DNA of 64,000 bases, from NCBI GenBank assembly GCA_029747585.1, contig JAPEVF010000019.1:124001-188000 (forward strand). Direction: 5' to 3'. The notes below the pieces were generated by a model. The model was not told the origin of the DNA. It searched no databases and was given only the letters and a program-made list of their open reading frames with translations. This document shows, one piece after another, positions 49,064-61,756 of this stretch. How positions within the stretch are numbered: position 1 is the first letter of the stretch; the number at the start of each line of letters is the position of its first letter. Position numbers and translations under genes: made by a program. Origin of the DNA: Pleurotus djamor (taxonomy: Eukaryota; Basidiomycota; Agaricomycetes; Agaricales; Pleurotaceae).

Positions 49064-52000
49064 TCATTCCATGTCCATCGCATAATCATCGACCACCCCT
49101 TCTTGTTGTTCACTGTGACCATCCTTCCAGAGAGTCGCCCACTTGGGAAAGACACGTTTATACAAAGACATGCACACCGTGTCCATCTGATTGATAGGAC
49201 CATCGAAATGAGCCTTGAAGTATCCGTGTGTTCCGAGAGACTCTCGGATGTGGCCCGTACGGCCGTGCTTGGTGTGTAGTTGAATGGGCTTGTAGTAAAG
49301 CACGTCGTCTGCACAATACGGAGGCAAGAGCCGTAAAGACCAAGATCGGGAGGGTGAGATTTTGTTGAAAGGAAGTGCAATGTCCGATTATGATCGCCGA
49401 ATAGGTCGAGGGAAGAGAAGGAAGGGGTGAGGTTAGGCGAGCAAGGGATGTGTCGATAATGCGGCCGCGGGGTATCACCAACGCGCGTTAAACGGGATCC
49501 GTTGGGTGTTTCATGGTTTGCGGCGCGAAAGAAAAGGAAGGAAAGGTATGAAGCAATGGGTGACGTGCATTGCGTGTCAAGGATCGAGGAGTATGAAGGA
49601 AAAAGGGATGGTTAGGCATTAGACTCATCAGACATAAATTACGGAAAACGAGCAACTGCGCTTCCTTACCTGAATTGAAGAACATGTATCGCACGGTAGC
49701 TGTCTTCTTGTGCACCTTGAACGGATGTCCGGTCAGGATAATGCGCTTCGCAATGACACGGGTTGTATCGGGATTTAGGAACGATCCCATTGCCACCAGA
49801 TGCGGAGCTATTGCAAAGCCAACAAGTCAGTCACGAGGTCAAATCGTCAAAGAGATACCGGAAGTCCACCCCGATCATGTCCATCGACATACCCCCATGC
49901 GAACATGGTCGAAGGGAAATCGATAGTTACACCTGAGGGGGAGGGGCGATGTGGGGGGAAGACAAGGACCGGGAGGTGAAAGGAAGAAGGAAGAAACCGA
50001 AAATGCCGTAACACAGAGTGACAACTCGGAACGGACAGTCGAAGCAAAGGTAAAAGCAAGACCAATGACAAGGCATATGGGTTTCCCATGTTATGAAAAC
50101 GCACCTTGCGGGTCTTCCGACTCTCGAAGTAACATGCAGGGTTGATGGCCAAAGACCACGGGCCCGTAGGTCGTTGCAACGCTCGTAACACCGTGCCGAA
50201 GGTACCGCTCGAACTTGTGGACGTTGTTCGCACCTTTACCTCCGCCTCGCGTATGTTGACTGTAGATTGGATTGATACGGAGGCGTCTGGGGCCAACGCA
50301 AAGTATCATTGGATCCTAATGGGAATCGGGAGATCGTCAGGGCCGAACCTTGGATAAGAGGAAGAATGACGTACCTTGGACCGCACAGACCCGTCATATT
50401 CTGTGTTTCGCTGTACTGTGAAGTTGAGCACAGTAGTCTTGTGTTCATGTTGCAGCAAGGAGAAGAGCACAGGGTACGGCACGCTTGCGGCAGATTGAGG
50501 TACACCTTTGATAAAGACTGTCACTCTCGTCCCAGGCTACATGGTGCATTAGAAGATAAGATAGACATGGAACAGTGAAGAAACATACTTCGACGACGCC
50601 AAGTTCGGCATCAGCTCTTTTCCTCACACCCCGCTCGGTTCTTTTAAAGTCTTCAAATTGGAAGATTCGAGCATAGTCTCTAGGGAGGTTTTCATATGGA
50701 TCCCAAGGACTAGTACGGAATGAGCGTAGGCCTCGAAATCGTTGGAATCGAGTGCGAGCGGGGATTTCCTTGGGAGTATCTATCTCGTCAGGGAAGAGAA
50801 GGTCTTCCTGGTCCTCCTGGGTCCTTGGCCGAGAACGCCAGGATTGCAGTCTAGTCGTTCGCGGATAGACGTGTGAGTCAGAATGTCATGGAAAGACAGA
50901 GAAAACGAGCCTTACTGTTTTTCCTCTTCTTCGTTGTCTAGATCTTCGAAGTGGACTCCGCGAGTGGTGGAGTCCATCTCTTGATCATCGTCGACAACCA
51001 AGTCTTGCATTTCTTCTTCATCTTTCTCTTGGACGCCTTCCATCTCTCCATTGTCATCCTGAGAACCAGATCCGCCTTCCTCATCTTCATCGTCACTCTC
51101 TACGATCCACGCCGCTTGATACTCGCTCATCCCTTTAGGCACACGTTTCACGCGCTTCGGGGTCGTACCATTCGAAGCATCAGGGATGTCCTCGTCGATA
51201 CCATTGTTAGCTCCGTCGACGGCATGGTTCTGCATTTCTTCTTCCGTCGGCCAAGTCTGTTCGTTGGCTAAATCATCCGGATCATTGGACGAGACCAACG
51301 AATCAGCGTCCGCGGGATCTGGTTCAGCGATGAGAGACGGTTCTAGGTCTACGCTCATGCCATTTCCGGATATTTTGTGGTTGTGCCGTGGTAAAGGAGC
51401 AGAAACGATCTAAAGGAGTTTGTTGAGGACCTGGACAGTGAGATTGGAGTCGAACATACTTTAGAGATTTGGAAGTCGCCGTAGTTGGGTAAGTGGATGA
51501 GTCTATTTGCGGATAGGCTTGTTCCGCGGACGACACCGGTCAACTTGAGAGTACCGTCATCAGCCCCATCCCAGTCAACTTGCTCGCCCACAATCCAAGA
51601 CCGTCCCTCTCGCCATCTGACATCGCTGGGTTTACCCTCGGCCAGCGCTCTGACGGCATTCAGTTGGTCACTCCCATTGCTGAGATCGAATACGCGAGAT
51701 TGTGTAGGTACGAAATATTGGACGAACGATAACAGGGATTTGAGGATTCCAGATTTAGATTTCTGGTCTACCGATGCAGATAGAGAAGCAGGGATGATGG
51801 ATACGACCTCGGGTAGGCCTTGAGCTTGGAGGATCCGAAGAAGAGTGTCGCCGAAAGTGTCGACTTCGACCACGGGTGAGAGCACAAAGACCACATAGTC
51901 AGCTACTTTACAGGCATCGAGAGTTTCGTACAAGGATTTGTAAGGGAGCGTGATGAATTGTATGGATGTCCGAAAGCGTTCTGCTCTGTAAAGCGGATGT

Positions 52001-52523
52001 TTAGTGGGCCGATTAGCAATGCCTTGAAACTCACCGCATTCTCCATGTTCCAGCAATCGGACAGTCTTCCGCACTCTCGCCCAACGATTCCACCAGAGAC
52101 TTGACGGTCTCCTGCGCAGAAACATCCGGACATAGTGGAACGACAGCGACGATTCGAGGAGCACCATCTGCACCGCTGAACAGCCTAGTCGCGGAGACGA
52201 TCGCAGTGCGCTTTTGAGCCTGAACTTGTTTCGCGTGGTTTTTTCTGTTCAGACGATTTTGTGCGGCGTTGGGGGATGAATGTGTGACTTTTGGCGATTG
52301 ACGCGATACTCGACCTGGTTGACATGTTAATATAGTTTCAGACAGTGGAAGGATCCGACCTTTTGCTGCGTCTCTCAGTGAGCCTTTTGTAGCATGTTTG
52401 GATTTGAAGGACTTGTTTTTCTAGATTTTTTATGACGTGAAATGAGGATATGTGCAACTTGAGCGACCATGATGGCTGAACCTGTTTGAGAGTTGGTCTG
52501 TGATGGTGGGCCTCTTGAACCAT
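49064..52523 (-). CDS. TSR1: Pre-rRNA-processing protein TSR1
   Basis: A minus-strand gene with several introns, about 800 aa. The N-terminus is [14 protein letters not shown], then [19 protein letters not shown] and [12 protein letters not shown], as expected for Tsr1. A degenerate GTPase-like core follows ([19 protein letters not shown]). An acidic insert ([11 protein letters not shown]...) and [19 protein letters not shown] mark the middle. The C-terminal half has [20 protein letters not shown], the Bms1/Tsr1 domain ([38 protein letters not shown]) and [20 protein letters not shown]. Tsr1 resembles a translational GTPase without catalysis and blocks premature tRNA/factor binding on cytoplasmic pre-40S particles. 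The first exon (52523-52482) was found by matching the family N-terminus. Confidence 0.9.
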
Positions 52524-52881
52524 AGTACTGAGGTATTGGGTTTAGATGATGAATCAAAGATGTTCATGAAACAACCTCACCAAGATATGGATCGCGAACG
52601 TTGAAGTATAACTTGAAGTCGACGACATGTTGCTTGCAATCGAAAATTTCGATCAGTGATATCTTATCTTATCTACAAATTACTTACCTGATTGGACCAG
52701 GAGTCCCTCCTATTTCTACAATTACGAGTACGCCCAGTGGCACTACAAAAGCCAGAGTGGAGCCGCCTGAGCAGTGATCCCCAGCATGCAATGTGCAAAT
52801 GGCACGAACCAAGCTAATCTACCTCAATGAAGGAAGCATATTTTATACCACAAGATATCTCGAAGAAGAGTAAAGCATAGC

Positions 52882-54864
52882 TCAAGGCTCCGACATCCTT
52901 CTCCTACCCCAACGTTCCAACCTCGCCAATTTCTTCTGATCCCTCCACGCGGCGTAGACACTCAGACCAACGCACACCACACACGCGGACATAGTCAAGT
53001 ACAGTCCGTCCACATAACAGGCCTTACCTTCTAAGCACATCCGCCCATTTCTATCAGCTGGTACGGCTTGATGTACAGGAGGCACATGAGCATCTAGGCT
53101 ACGCCCGAAAGCAAGAGAAAACAGGTTCCCGCTGATGAGGAAAGACGTCGATATGTATCCCCAGTTCTCCGAGAAGTGAGCTATCACGGATCGATGAACA
53201 TTGAATTTCTGGATCGACACTTGACACTTGAAACTCAAGCACTTACATAGGCCAAACCACTCTATACACATAGATGGGAACAGAGCAGCTGTGCTGCCGT
53301 ATCCCAGCCCTAGAAGAGCGCTTGCGATCCAAAGGTTTTGAGGATCGTCGATACGCGTGACAACATATTGCGAAGTGAGGAGGACCAAAGAAATGAGGAC
53401 CAAGCCGTATGACCTTGGCCATTGAAGCCGACTTTTGGTGAAATCAGAGGCGAAACCTTTGAATGTCAATTAGAAAATTACGTTGGTAGTCAACTTAAGT
53501 AGGGAACGCACCAGTAATTACACGGCCTACGAAGTTGGCGACACTGATGGTGGATACTTGCACGGCTTGCCATTTCTGGGCGTCCGTGTCGTCGAAGACA
53601 GGGTGGATGTGGGCGTATAAAGCTTGCGACATGGTACCGACATTGTTGATATCTATGTTGAAATTTAAGGAAAAGGTTGGAGGGTTGACTACGGCAGGTT
53701 ACCTACATACTATACCCGTGCCGCCAACTGATCAAAGAGGTAAGCAACTGTTCGAACGTAAGAGGTGAGAGGGGGACGTACGCATCGAGAACAAACTGTA
53801 CGAAAGCCAAAATTCCGATGTTCTGAGCAGCGTCAGGCCGTATATATTGGGTTGTCCGTCGTGATACGCTTTACCGGACTCGACACTGCCGTAAGAAGTA
53901 ACGCCTTGATCACCGTCAGGTTCGTCCGACTCATCCAAGTCCTCAGCTAACAGAGGTGTACGGCTTTCGTCTTCATGCCGGAAGGACACTGTGGATTCAC
54001 CTTGAGCAGAATCAAGATAGGCCGCATCATGAGACTCCGAAGGCGGCAATGGGATAGGTCTAACCAAGAAGAGGCCAAGGATCATGGGAATCGCCGTGCC
54101 AAAAGCAAGAAGCAGCAGGAAAGAGGATGTATCACCCGGGAAGAGGCTATGGGCGATCGTCGAGAATACAAATGCCGACAGTCCATGGGCTGAAATTACC
54201 ATTCCCGTTGTTGTACCCCTTGCACTGTCTGGAAAGGTTTTTGCCGTTGTATTGACGGAGCTCAGATGCCCAGCGCATGAGGCTACGCCCATTCCGAACT
54301 TGCAAGCGGTCAGAGCGAGGAAATAGAATGTTGGTAGGGTCGTCTCGCTGGGAAGGAGACCAGCTTCATAGAAGTTCCAGGTGCCCAAGTATCCTGAAAG
54401 GAAGAACACCGCACCCCCTGCGAGGAGAATACGAGGCCCACGAGCGTCCACTATCCTTCCCCAGATAGGCCCGCTTGAGTACGCGCCAACTGGGAGGTTA
54501 CTTTAAGTCAGTGAGTGACATGGAAAAATGCAAGGAACTCAAGGTCACCAATTGACGAGAGGGCTATCACGTTGAGCTGGGTATGAGAAAGCCCCAGTCT
54601 TGCTCCAAGTTGAGGTCCCCAAACTGTTGCGAACCTCGGATTGTCAAAGTATTGTTCTATCTACGTTTGACCGTGTTATTCTCACCAGAGAAAGCCTAGA
54701 AAAGTTGTTAGTACGCGGTCGTATGATGCCACTAACAGGTCAGAGCGACGACTCACATAATTACTTCCGGACGACAACGATACCAAGATGGAGGCGAGCA
54801 AGGTCGTTACTCGGGGTGCACTTATGAGGGCTGGGTATGATGCGGGAGAGGGTCCTGTCGCCAT
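52882..54864 (-). CDS. MFS transporter, nodulin-like/MCH1 type, copy E
   Basis: Eight exons (54864-54757, 54695-54686, 54623-54549, 54489-53782, 53727-53707, 53652-53512, 53456-53247, 53180-52882) sum to 1,572 nt and 523 aa, intact. The 10-nt and 21-nt micro-exons are present. The last exon (299 nt) and tail (GRRRMSEP) resemble copies A and C. Divergent points include SDSARGTTTG, YINNVGTMSQALY, YGSTAALFPSM and a tail with HQAVPADRNGR. It is oriented opposite to A-D. The substrate is unknown. Confidence 0.87.
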
Positions 54865-54964
54865 TGCGATTTCTTGTACACTGAGTATACAGTCCACTAC
54901 CCGCAAGCAGCTGGTGGAGGTTCAAATCCCCAGAAACCAGTTGGGGTGAACGTGTTGGAGAAGG

Positions 54965-54983
54965 ATAATTTTAAGGTTAAGAA
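54965..54983 (-). promoter_or_regulatory. Shared MFS-family promoter element, copy E
   Basis: On the minus strand CTTCTTAACCTTAAAATTA, about 105-115 bp before the start of copy E. A second family block, GATTTGAACCTCCACCAGCT, lies between it and the start at about 54906-54925. Confidence 0.55.
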
Positions 54984-55138
54984 GGTTCGTGGTTGTTCTC
55001 GTACACGTCCATAGTGGTAACTTTAAGGGAACTGGCCAGATGCCGACGCCCATAAAGCTTAAAGTGCCTCCCAGGGACAGACACGGTGAACAGCACTTGG
55101 AGGTCCGAGTGAACATGAATCGCCTGTGTTTTTCCTGG

Positions 55139-55156
55139 CAATCTTATCTTATCTTT
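55139..55156. promoter_or_regulatory. Triple GATA motif between copy E and UVE1
   Basis: Read on the minus strand the sequence is CAAAGATAAGATAAGATTG: three overlapping GATA cores about 180 bp upstream of the UVE1 start. Similar tandem GATA copies lie upstream of TSR1 (52660-52675) and before copy F's end (61636-61650). GATA-type sites can bind white-collar or AreA-like factors. Confidence 0.45.
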
Positions 55157-55332
55157 GCAAAAGTTCGATCATCTCCCCGCGGAGCCCCTAGGCGATCCCA
55201 GTCATCGACGATGAGGACAAGAATTCGGAGAAGCCGTCTCAGATTTTTATGCTTCTTGTTTCTCGACCACTCACTTTAATTTTTGCTACGCTCAGAAATA
55301 CTCGCTTTCTCCGAAATTCTAGTTTCTTCAGA

Positions 55333-57265
55333 ATGACTGACTCGCCCACATTTGAAGTTAGGAGGCGGAGTACTCGACTTGCCACCCCTCGGTCGACGAA
55401 CAAAACCAAGGTTGAGAGTCCATCTCTGGTACAAGAGGACGCTGTAGATCCATTTCAAGACGAGGACGAGCCAGTCTCTGACTTGACACCCGAAGAAGAT
55501 GACGACGATGTTTTGCCTACTAAACCCAAACCCAAGGGCAAGAAGGGAAGAACGCCGAAGAGAAAACAAAGAGGAAGCGAAGGTGCAGGGGCCGAAGACG
55601 ATCAGTATGACCCATCCAATGGTGAGGCTGATGTGGACGAACCTCCGAAGAAACGGAAACGCGCACCCAAGCCTGAACCTGTCTACGTCATTCCGGACGT
55701 TGAGAAACGAACATCGACGTTCAAGGGGCGACTCGGATACGCATGCTTGAACACTGTGCTACGCAATAAGAAGCCAGCCAATGAAGCAATATTTTGCTCA
55801 CGGACGTGTCGGTATGTCTTGCGTGTTTGGACCGTGTGGTGTTCGATCTGACGGATACAAAGCTTGGATACACTGAAACAGAAAGGCATCGAATTCGCAA
55901 AAGAATTAGGCGTTCAAAACGTAGAGGACCTGTTGAAAATGATTCAATGGAATGAAGACAATGTACGTCGAGTTGGGTGCTTTTGTTACAACTCGCTTAC
56001 TCAAAAATTCCCCAATGTAGAATATACGATTCATGCGTATATCCTCTGAACTCTTCCCTTACGCATCCCATGGAGTCCATGGTTACTCGCTCTCGTTTTG
56101 TGCGCCTCTCCTCGCCAAAGTCGGGGAACTCGCGAACAAGTACAATCACCGCCTCACAACGCATCCTGGGCAATACACCCAATTAGGGAGTCCAAAGCCA
56201 GCGGTCATAGCAGCTGCAGTTAGGGAGTTGAAGTATCATTGCGAAATGTTGGACCTGATGGGAATAGGGAAGGACGGCGTGATGATTGTTCATGTAAGTC
56301 GGGAGTTTCTATTCTCGCTTGTGTACGTGAGTGCTCAGAGATTGATCAGGGGGGTGGAGTGTATGGCGACAAACCTAGTGCCATAGAAAGAATCAAGAAG
56401 ACGATCACAGAGGTCCTCCCGCAAAACGTCAGGGACCGCTTGGTCCTGGAGAACGATGAGATTTGCTATAATGCTGAGGACCTTCTGCCCATATGTGAAG
56501 AACTACAAGTTCCACTCGTCTTCGATTATCACCACGACGCGTTGTACCCCTCAAATATCCCGAGAACGGAGATCATCAGTCGGGCCAACGCGATTTTCCA
56601 TAGTAGAGGGATCAAGCCGAAGCAGCATCTGAGCGAGGCTCGGCAAGGTGCTGAGACGCTGATGGAGAAGCGGAAGCATTCTGCGAGATGCGAAAGGTTG
56701 CCTGATGAACTGGATGATGATATGGGTAAGTGATTTGGTTTATGAGACAGGCTTACGACTCCAACGCATTGCGGACTAGATTTGATGATTGAGGCCAAAG
56801 ACAAGGAGCAAGCTGTGTTCCAGCTCTACCGGATATATGACTTGCAACCGGTGATCTGGGGTAGGTCCTCAATTGTCACCATGTTCTTTGGCTACCCTGA
56901 CAGTACAACTAGAAAGCCTGCGCCCACCGAGCGATGATAGTAAGCAGGTGCAAGAAGCTCGCGAGAATAAGCGAAGTCCTCGCAAGAAGACCGTCAAAAA
57001 AGACGAGGATGATGATCTGGACAATGACGTCGACGAGGCCGAGCTCATGGGCGCGGACTCACTATTGGAAGCCAGTCAAAGCACCTTGGTCGTATCTGAG
57101 GAAGTTGTGGAGGCACCACAAGCCGAAGAAGTCACGGAGCAGATAATGAAGGATGTTTTGGACATTGCCATGGACATACGCGCAGAAGCTCGTGAGGCCA
57201 AAGCTGCAGGTGGAAAACGTAAGTCCCCGCGAAAGAAGGCTACGCTGCAGAAACCAGAAATATAG
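55333..57265 (+). CDS. UVE1: UV-damage endonuclease (UVE1/UvdE)
   Basis: A multi-exon gene for the alternative excision-repair enzyme that nicks 5' of UV photoproducts and abasic sites. The N-terminal 120 residues are basic and acidic low complexity ([11 protein letters not shown]), with likely nuclear signals. The TIM-barrel core follows: [57 protein letters not shown], a break, then GGGVYGDK. The metal-binding part comes next: [21 protein letters not shown], and a last helix. His, Glu and Asp residues at these points are the metal ligands of the family. The C-terminal tail is unusual in length (about 130 residues, acidic with RSPRKKT and KSPRKKA repeats). Upstream lies a triple GATA site. 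Confidence 0.9.
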
Positions 57266-57362
57266 GGAGGTAGTACAGTCTGGTCTCTTAGTGAATGTAT
57301 GACTGCATTGCAGAACGGATTATGATTGCCAACGGTGGTCAGGGTGTGTCAGAAGGGATACG

Positions 57363-58296
57363 TTAAGCGACCATTGGAGACACTGCAGCTTGAGCAGCTT
57401 GAGATAGGAACTCTTTGGCATTCGAAGTCATCAACAAGCCGACTGAGAACAGAGTTGAGAAAGAATACCGCCTCAAAAGGCAAGTACGACGTACCAATCA
57501 ACCCAAACAAGCCCAGAATACTTCCAAAAACCTCAACAACCAAAATTTTAACGAAGAGGTCTGGGTCCGCAGCGTCGGCGAGAGCAGCGGTTGATCCAGT
57601 GATTCCAACCGAAACACCGCAAAGTAGGTTGCATACTCCAACCGTTAAGCCACCCCAGAAAAGGGCGTATCCGGTGAAGTAGTTGTCAGGCGTGTAGAGT
57701 TCGGGTTCAGGAATCGAGTTTAACTTGGCAGAGTATACGATGCCAATGATCTTGGGAATTGTCAGAGATTGTATTGCATGCCATGTTCGCAGACGACGGG
57801 ACTCACAACACCGTAAATGGCGACGACTTCGCAGAAAATGATACTGTAACGCTGGATTAGCTTGCAATGCGCACCGTTTGGGCCATTGAACGCACCTGAT
57901 CAAGTTCTTGGTCGTAATTCTGGGTGCACGAACACCACCTCCAAGAATTGAGGATCCAGTCACGAATATTCCCCTACAAAAGAGCGCAGCCAAAAGCTCC
58001 AGTCACCACGCCGTCACTGAATCTCAGAGCAACGACACGTACCATCCAGCACCAAGCACACTGAATCCCAAGCACAGACCAATGCCCGTCGCGCCCCAAG
58101 CATACGGGCTGGATTCTTCGAGGAACCGTCCGACGTTGAAAGCTTCACCGGAACCTAACGAGGACGCAGTTGATTCGGAAGCGTGTCATGCCACAAGCAA
58201 CGACAAGATCTTACCAGTAAAGAGAAGGTATAATGCAATTATGACAACAAGAAACGTCGGGAGGCCATAAGTGTAGTAGGCCTTTAGGTAGGCCAT
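57363..58296 (-). CDS. VMA16: V-type ATPase proteolipid subunit c'' (Vma16)
   Basis: A short minus-strand gene with five or more exons. The start encodes [20 protein letters not shown], the extra first helix that distinguishes c'' from c and c'. Next come [30 protein letters not shown] and [16 protein letters not shown], which has the essential Glu of the proton path. After [10 protein letters not shown] a loop follows, then [20 protein letters not shown] and [19 protein letters not shown]. The tail ([20 protein letters not shown]) is longer than in yeast. It is part of the vacuolar proton-pump rotor ring. It faces COG3 with only 85 bp between starts, and its stop is 97 bp from that of UVE1. 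Confidence 0.88.
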
Positions 58297-58381
58297 CGTA
58301 GAGAGCAGCGAACGAAATGAATGGTTTTTGGGGGGAAAGAGAAGTCTGAAGCAGGTTCGGTTGGACGGGCGCTTAAACGGG
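58297..58381. promoter_or_regulatory. Compact bidirectional promoter of VMA16 and COG3
   Basis: Only 85 bp separate the two divergent start codons. No TATA is obvious. A T/C-rich stretch lies on the VMA16 side. The regulatory sites may sit within the first exons. Confidence 0.5.
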
Positions 58382-61369
58382 ATGGCCACGAACCGCCAAA
58401 CACCTCGTCGAGCTCAGACGGCTCTTTCCCCTCAAATACCATCTCGACTGGGACCAACGCCGGCGCCGACGATCTCTGTGGAAGAATGGGAGGCTAAAGC
58501 ACCTCTTGGAGAGCTCGAAACACGTAGTATCGCGCTCATAAAAGAGGCTAGCGAGAGATTACCTTTGCCCTTGAAGGTGTGTTGTGTATATTGGGAGATA
58601 ACGGACTTTTACTGATTATTGGTATTGTAGTTCCAGTCAGACGAGCCCAGTATTTCACGGCCATCGACACCACGTATTCGATTTCCTGGCCCATCGTCGA
58701 GGCCAGGTACGCCAGTCTCAGGCAGACCTGTTGGATCGCATGCACTCCATCCAAAACAGCCCATTCAGACACTGGAACAATTTTACGACTGGTTCGCACT
58801 CATAGATCGTTCGGTCACGCATAGTCAAGAGTCTCATTTCCGTGCACACTTGGCTGGCGTGTCGGACCATTTGGACGCTTGCGACTTTCTAGTCCAGAGG
58901 ATTGATGAAATCGACTCCAAGGTTGATGGCATGCTCGATGGCTGGCGCGGTGTCGAGGAGAGTGGCAAGAGCTTGAAGGACGCTTGCGAGAAGCTGTTGG
59001 AGGAGAGGGTAAGTGCCATACATTCGCGCATACAGCTGACCGACGACCACTCAGGATAACCTTTTGGACTTGACAGACAGCATTGGGGCGCGACTCGAGT
59101 ATTTCCAGGAGCTTGAACATGCAACGCGGATGCTCAACCACCCTGGCGAATCACTCGTTCTGCAGACGGACTTTCTGTACATGGTCGAACGCGTCGATAT
59201 TTGTATCGATTTTCTCAGGTCTCATGTGTGTATTCCACCTTCAGGACGACCTCGTTATTTATCCTTTCTTAGCGTCACTACAAAGATGCAGAGGTCTATC
59301 TCTTGCGCTTCCAGCAGTGTATGACGCGTGCAATGACTTTGATCAAGATGTTTTTCGTCGGTTCGCTACGGGCCCTTTCCTCAGAAATATACAAAAAGCT
59401 CAGTGAAAGGGTGTGTCACATCTCTATCCTCGACGTTTCCTTCTTCTCATGGTCGTAGGAAGTCTCCGCTACAGCTGCAAACCATCTCCTTTACACGCGA
59501 TTCCGAACGGTCGCAACACAAGTCGCTCCTCTTCTAGGTGAATTGGAACGGCGGTCAAAGAATCACCCCGCGGAACTTTCTGCCTTGCTGGCCGAATGCC
59601 ATTCGTCCTACTTTAGTACAAGGAAGACTTTGCTCAGTAGTCGTGTAGCGGAGGAGATACGAGGTTTGGATCCAACTAGGACGGAACTCGTCGAGTTGAC
59701 TCGCGCTGGGTGTAGCTACTTGAAGCAGCTGTGTAGTGACGAGTTCATGCTTTACCGGGAATTTTTCAGTACGGGCGAAGATCAGCTCTAGTGAGTCAAT
59801 CTCCCATGAGTGTTTACCATCTCTTACGCCTCTTCAGTGGCTATCTTGAAAAGCTCTGTGACTATCTATACGATGACCTTCGTCCCCGTATTCTTCACGA
59901 ACCTCGTCTTACCGCCCTTTGCGAAGTATGCACTGTCCTCCAAGCGCTCATGGTCCTCGATGTAGTCAATGAATCCGAATCGTCATCAGAAGAGGATGAG
60001 AGCGAAGAAGAGGATGGTTCGGACGAGCTCAGTCTTTCCATCGATCCGAGTAGTCCAGAGTTAGATCGCCCTCATGGTTTGGGCAAGCTTCGCATCAGTC
60101 ATCTCCTTCAAATGGTTCTTCAGGATGCCCAGACGCGGCTGTTCTTCAAAGCGCAGTCGGTCATACAATCTGATATTCGCTACTACGCGCCTAAAGCAGA
60201 GGATCTTGCATACCCCGACAAATTAGTTGGTAAGTGCCGTCCCGTCCGAAGAGCTCTGCCTAGGTTTTAACACTTGAACAGCTTCCAAAACGCCGTCTTC
60301 CGCCCTTGACTTGAAAGAGAAAGAAAGCATTAGCCAACTCTTCCGTATGCCTTCATTGGAGAAGCAAGAAACTTGGTATCCTACGTTGCGAAAGGTTGTC
60401 TGGGTGCTATCACAGCTACATGACTTTGTCAAGGTATGCGAACCCTTGAAGACTGTCAGACACTTGTGATTGAGATCCATTTTGCAGCCTGCGATCTTCG
60501 AGGACATTGCTCAAGAAGCTATTAGTGTCTGTCGAATCTCCCTTGTCTCTGCAGCCGAAGCAATCAAGACCAAGAATTCTTCGACGAGCGTCTTGGATGG
60601 CTGCCTTTTCCTTGTCCGACATCTCCTCATCTTGAAGGAGATCGCACAGAGCTTGGATCTCTTACAGAAGGACCCTAGCGGAGGTGGGGGTACAAGCGAG
60701 TACGGCGGTGTGACAGGTAACGGGTTTCTGTTGCTGCTTTTTGCTAGAAACTTATACATTGAGGATGCAGAAACAATAACCGCCGTACTGTCTAGGACCA
60801 CGTCTCTGCTTCCCGGGAATCTATTTGCATCGTTGGGCATGCCCAAGTCAGATGAGAGCATCTCTGAAGCTAGACATGTAAATTTGTGTCCTTTACTGTC
60901 CAACGCAACAGCTAACACTTTCTTGTAGAGCATTGATCACGATCTTCGCGGGGCTTGCGAAGCGGTCATTGCCTGTTGTGCCGACCCAATCACTGACCCT
61001 CTGTACAAATGGATATCACAACTTGAAGAATTCGCTACCAATGCCAATATCAACCGACGCGGCGCCGAAGCTGAGCCAACAGCAGTAATCGCGCAACCCT
61101 TCGCACAACGCCAGGCGATTGAAGTATTGGATACGACCTTTCGCGCTGCTTGTGAACGTGACTTACGAGCTGGGGTGATACGGATGCGGCTGTACTTGGA
61201 GAGCGATAAGACAGTGGGCGTGTTGGTGGACCATGCAAAAGGGAGGATTCTGGAGGGGTATCTTGGGTGGAGAGAGAAGATCTGGAGTGTGCATGCTGGG
61301 GAGACCAGGAACGTGTTGATGAGTGAGAGTGAGGTTAGGGAGTTTCTGGAAACGATATGTAGAGAGTAG
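58382..61369 (+). CDS. COG3: Conserved oligomeric Golgi complex subunit 3
   Basis: A multi-exon gene of about 840 aa. The N-terminal part has a Pro/Arg-rich leader (MATNRQTPRRAQTALSPQIP). The Sec34/Cog3 signature follows: TLEQFYDWFALIDRSV, HLDACDFLVQRIDEID, a coiled region (SLKDACEKLLEERDNLL), FLYMVERVDICIDFL and YLLRFQQCMTRAMTLIKMFF. The middle has CSYLKQLCSDEFMLYREFF and GYLEKLCDYLYDDLRPRILH, then a highly acidic insert (ESSSEEDESEEEDGSDE). The C-terminal half continues to LETICRE. Cog3 is in lobe A of the COG tether, which returns vesicles to cis-Golgi membranes. Confidence 0.9.
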
Positions 61370-61756
61370 ATAGACTATGCGCGGTTGGGATCGCAGTCGT
61401 ACACTTCGCTGATTGCCTCGCCTGCGGCCTTCAGCAACGGTGGCGGACGTCGTGGCACAAGAGTTTTAATGTTAAGAAGCTTCACCACGTAAGTATTTTG
61501 CGCAAGCACGACGATGATAGCTAGAAACGAGTAGCATCCTTTCCGGAGCTCACTCAAGAGGGGGGCGTGTGGCTAGAAAGAGATGAGACAAGCCAACTCA
61601 GAGATGTAATTGCAGACTACAAACGTCGAGTCGATTATCTTATCTCGAGGCCTCCGACTTGGAATCTATCCAGAGAGCGTACATATATTGTGGGATACGG
61701 TGGGTGGATTGGGAAAAAGGCGGGGGATATCCGTCACAAAAATCAAGACACCGAAG
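61370..61756. other. Region between COG3 and MFS copy F
   Basis: 387 bp between two converging genes. A minus-strand frame at 61375-61557 (60 codons) shows no motif. The right part (about 61720-61756) resembles the sequence downstream of copy B (TTTTTGTGAYGGAT), so the duplicated unit includes part of the 3' flank. A GATA pair is at about 61636. Confidence 0.45.

Noticed and set aside
54906..54925. tRNA B-box-like sequence (GGTTCAAATCC)
   Set aside because: It is part of the promoter block shared with copies B and F (GATTTGAACNTCCACCAGCT). No cloverleaf or A-box is present.
61375..61557. 60-codon minus-strand frame between COG3 and copy F
   Set aside because: Too short and without motif. 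I could not link it to an upstream exon.
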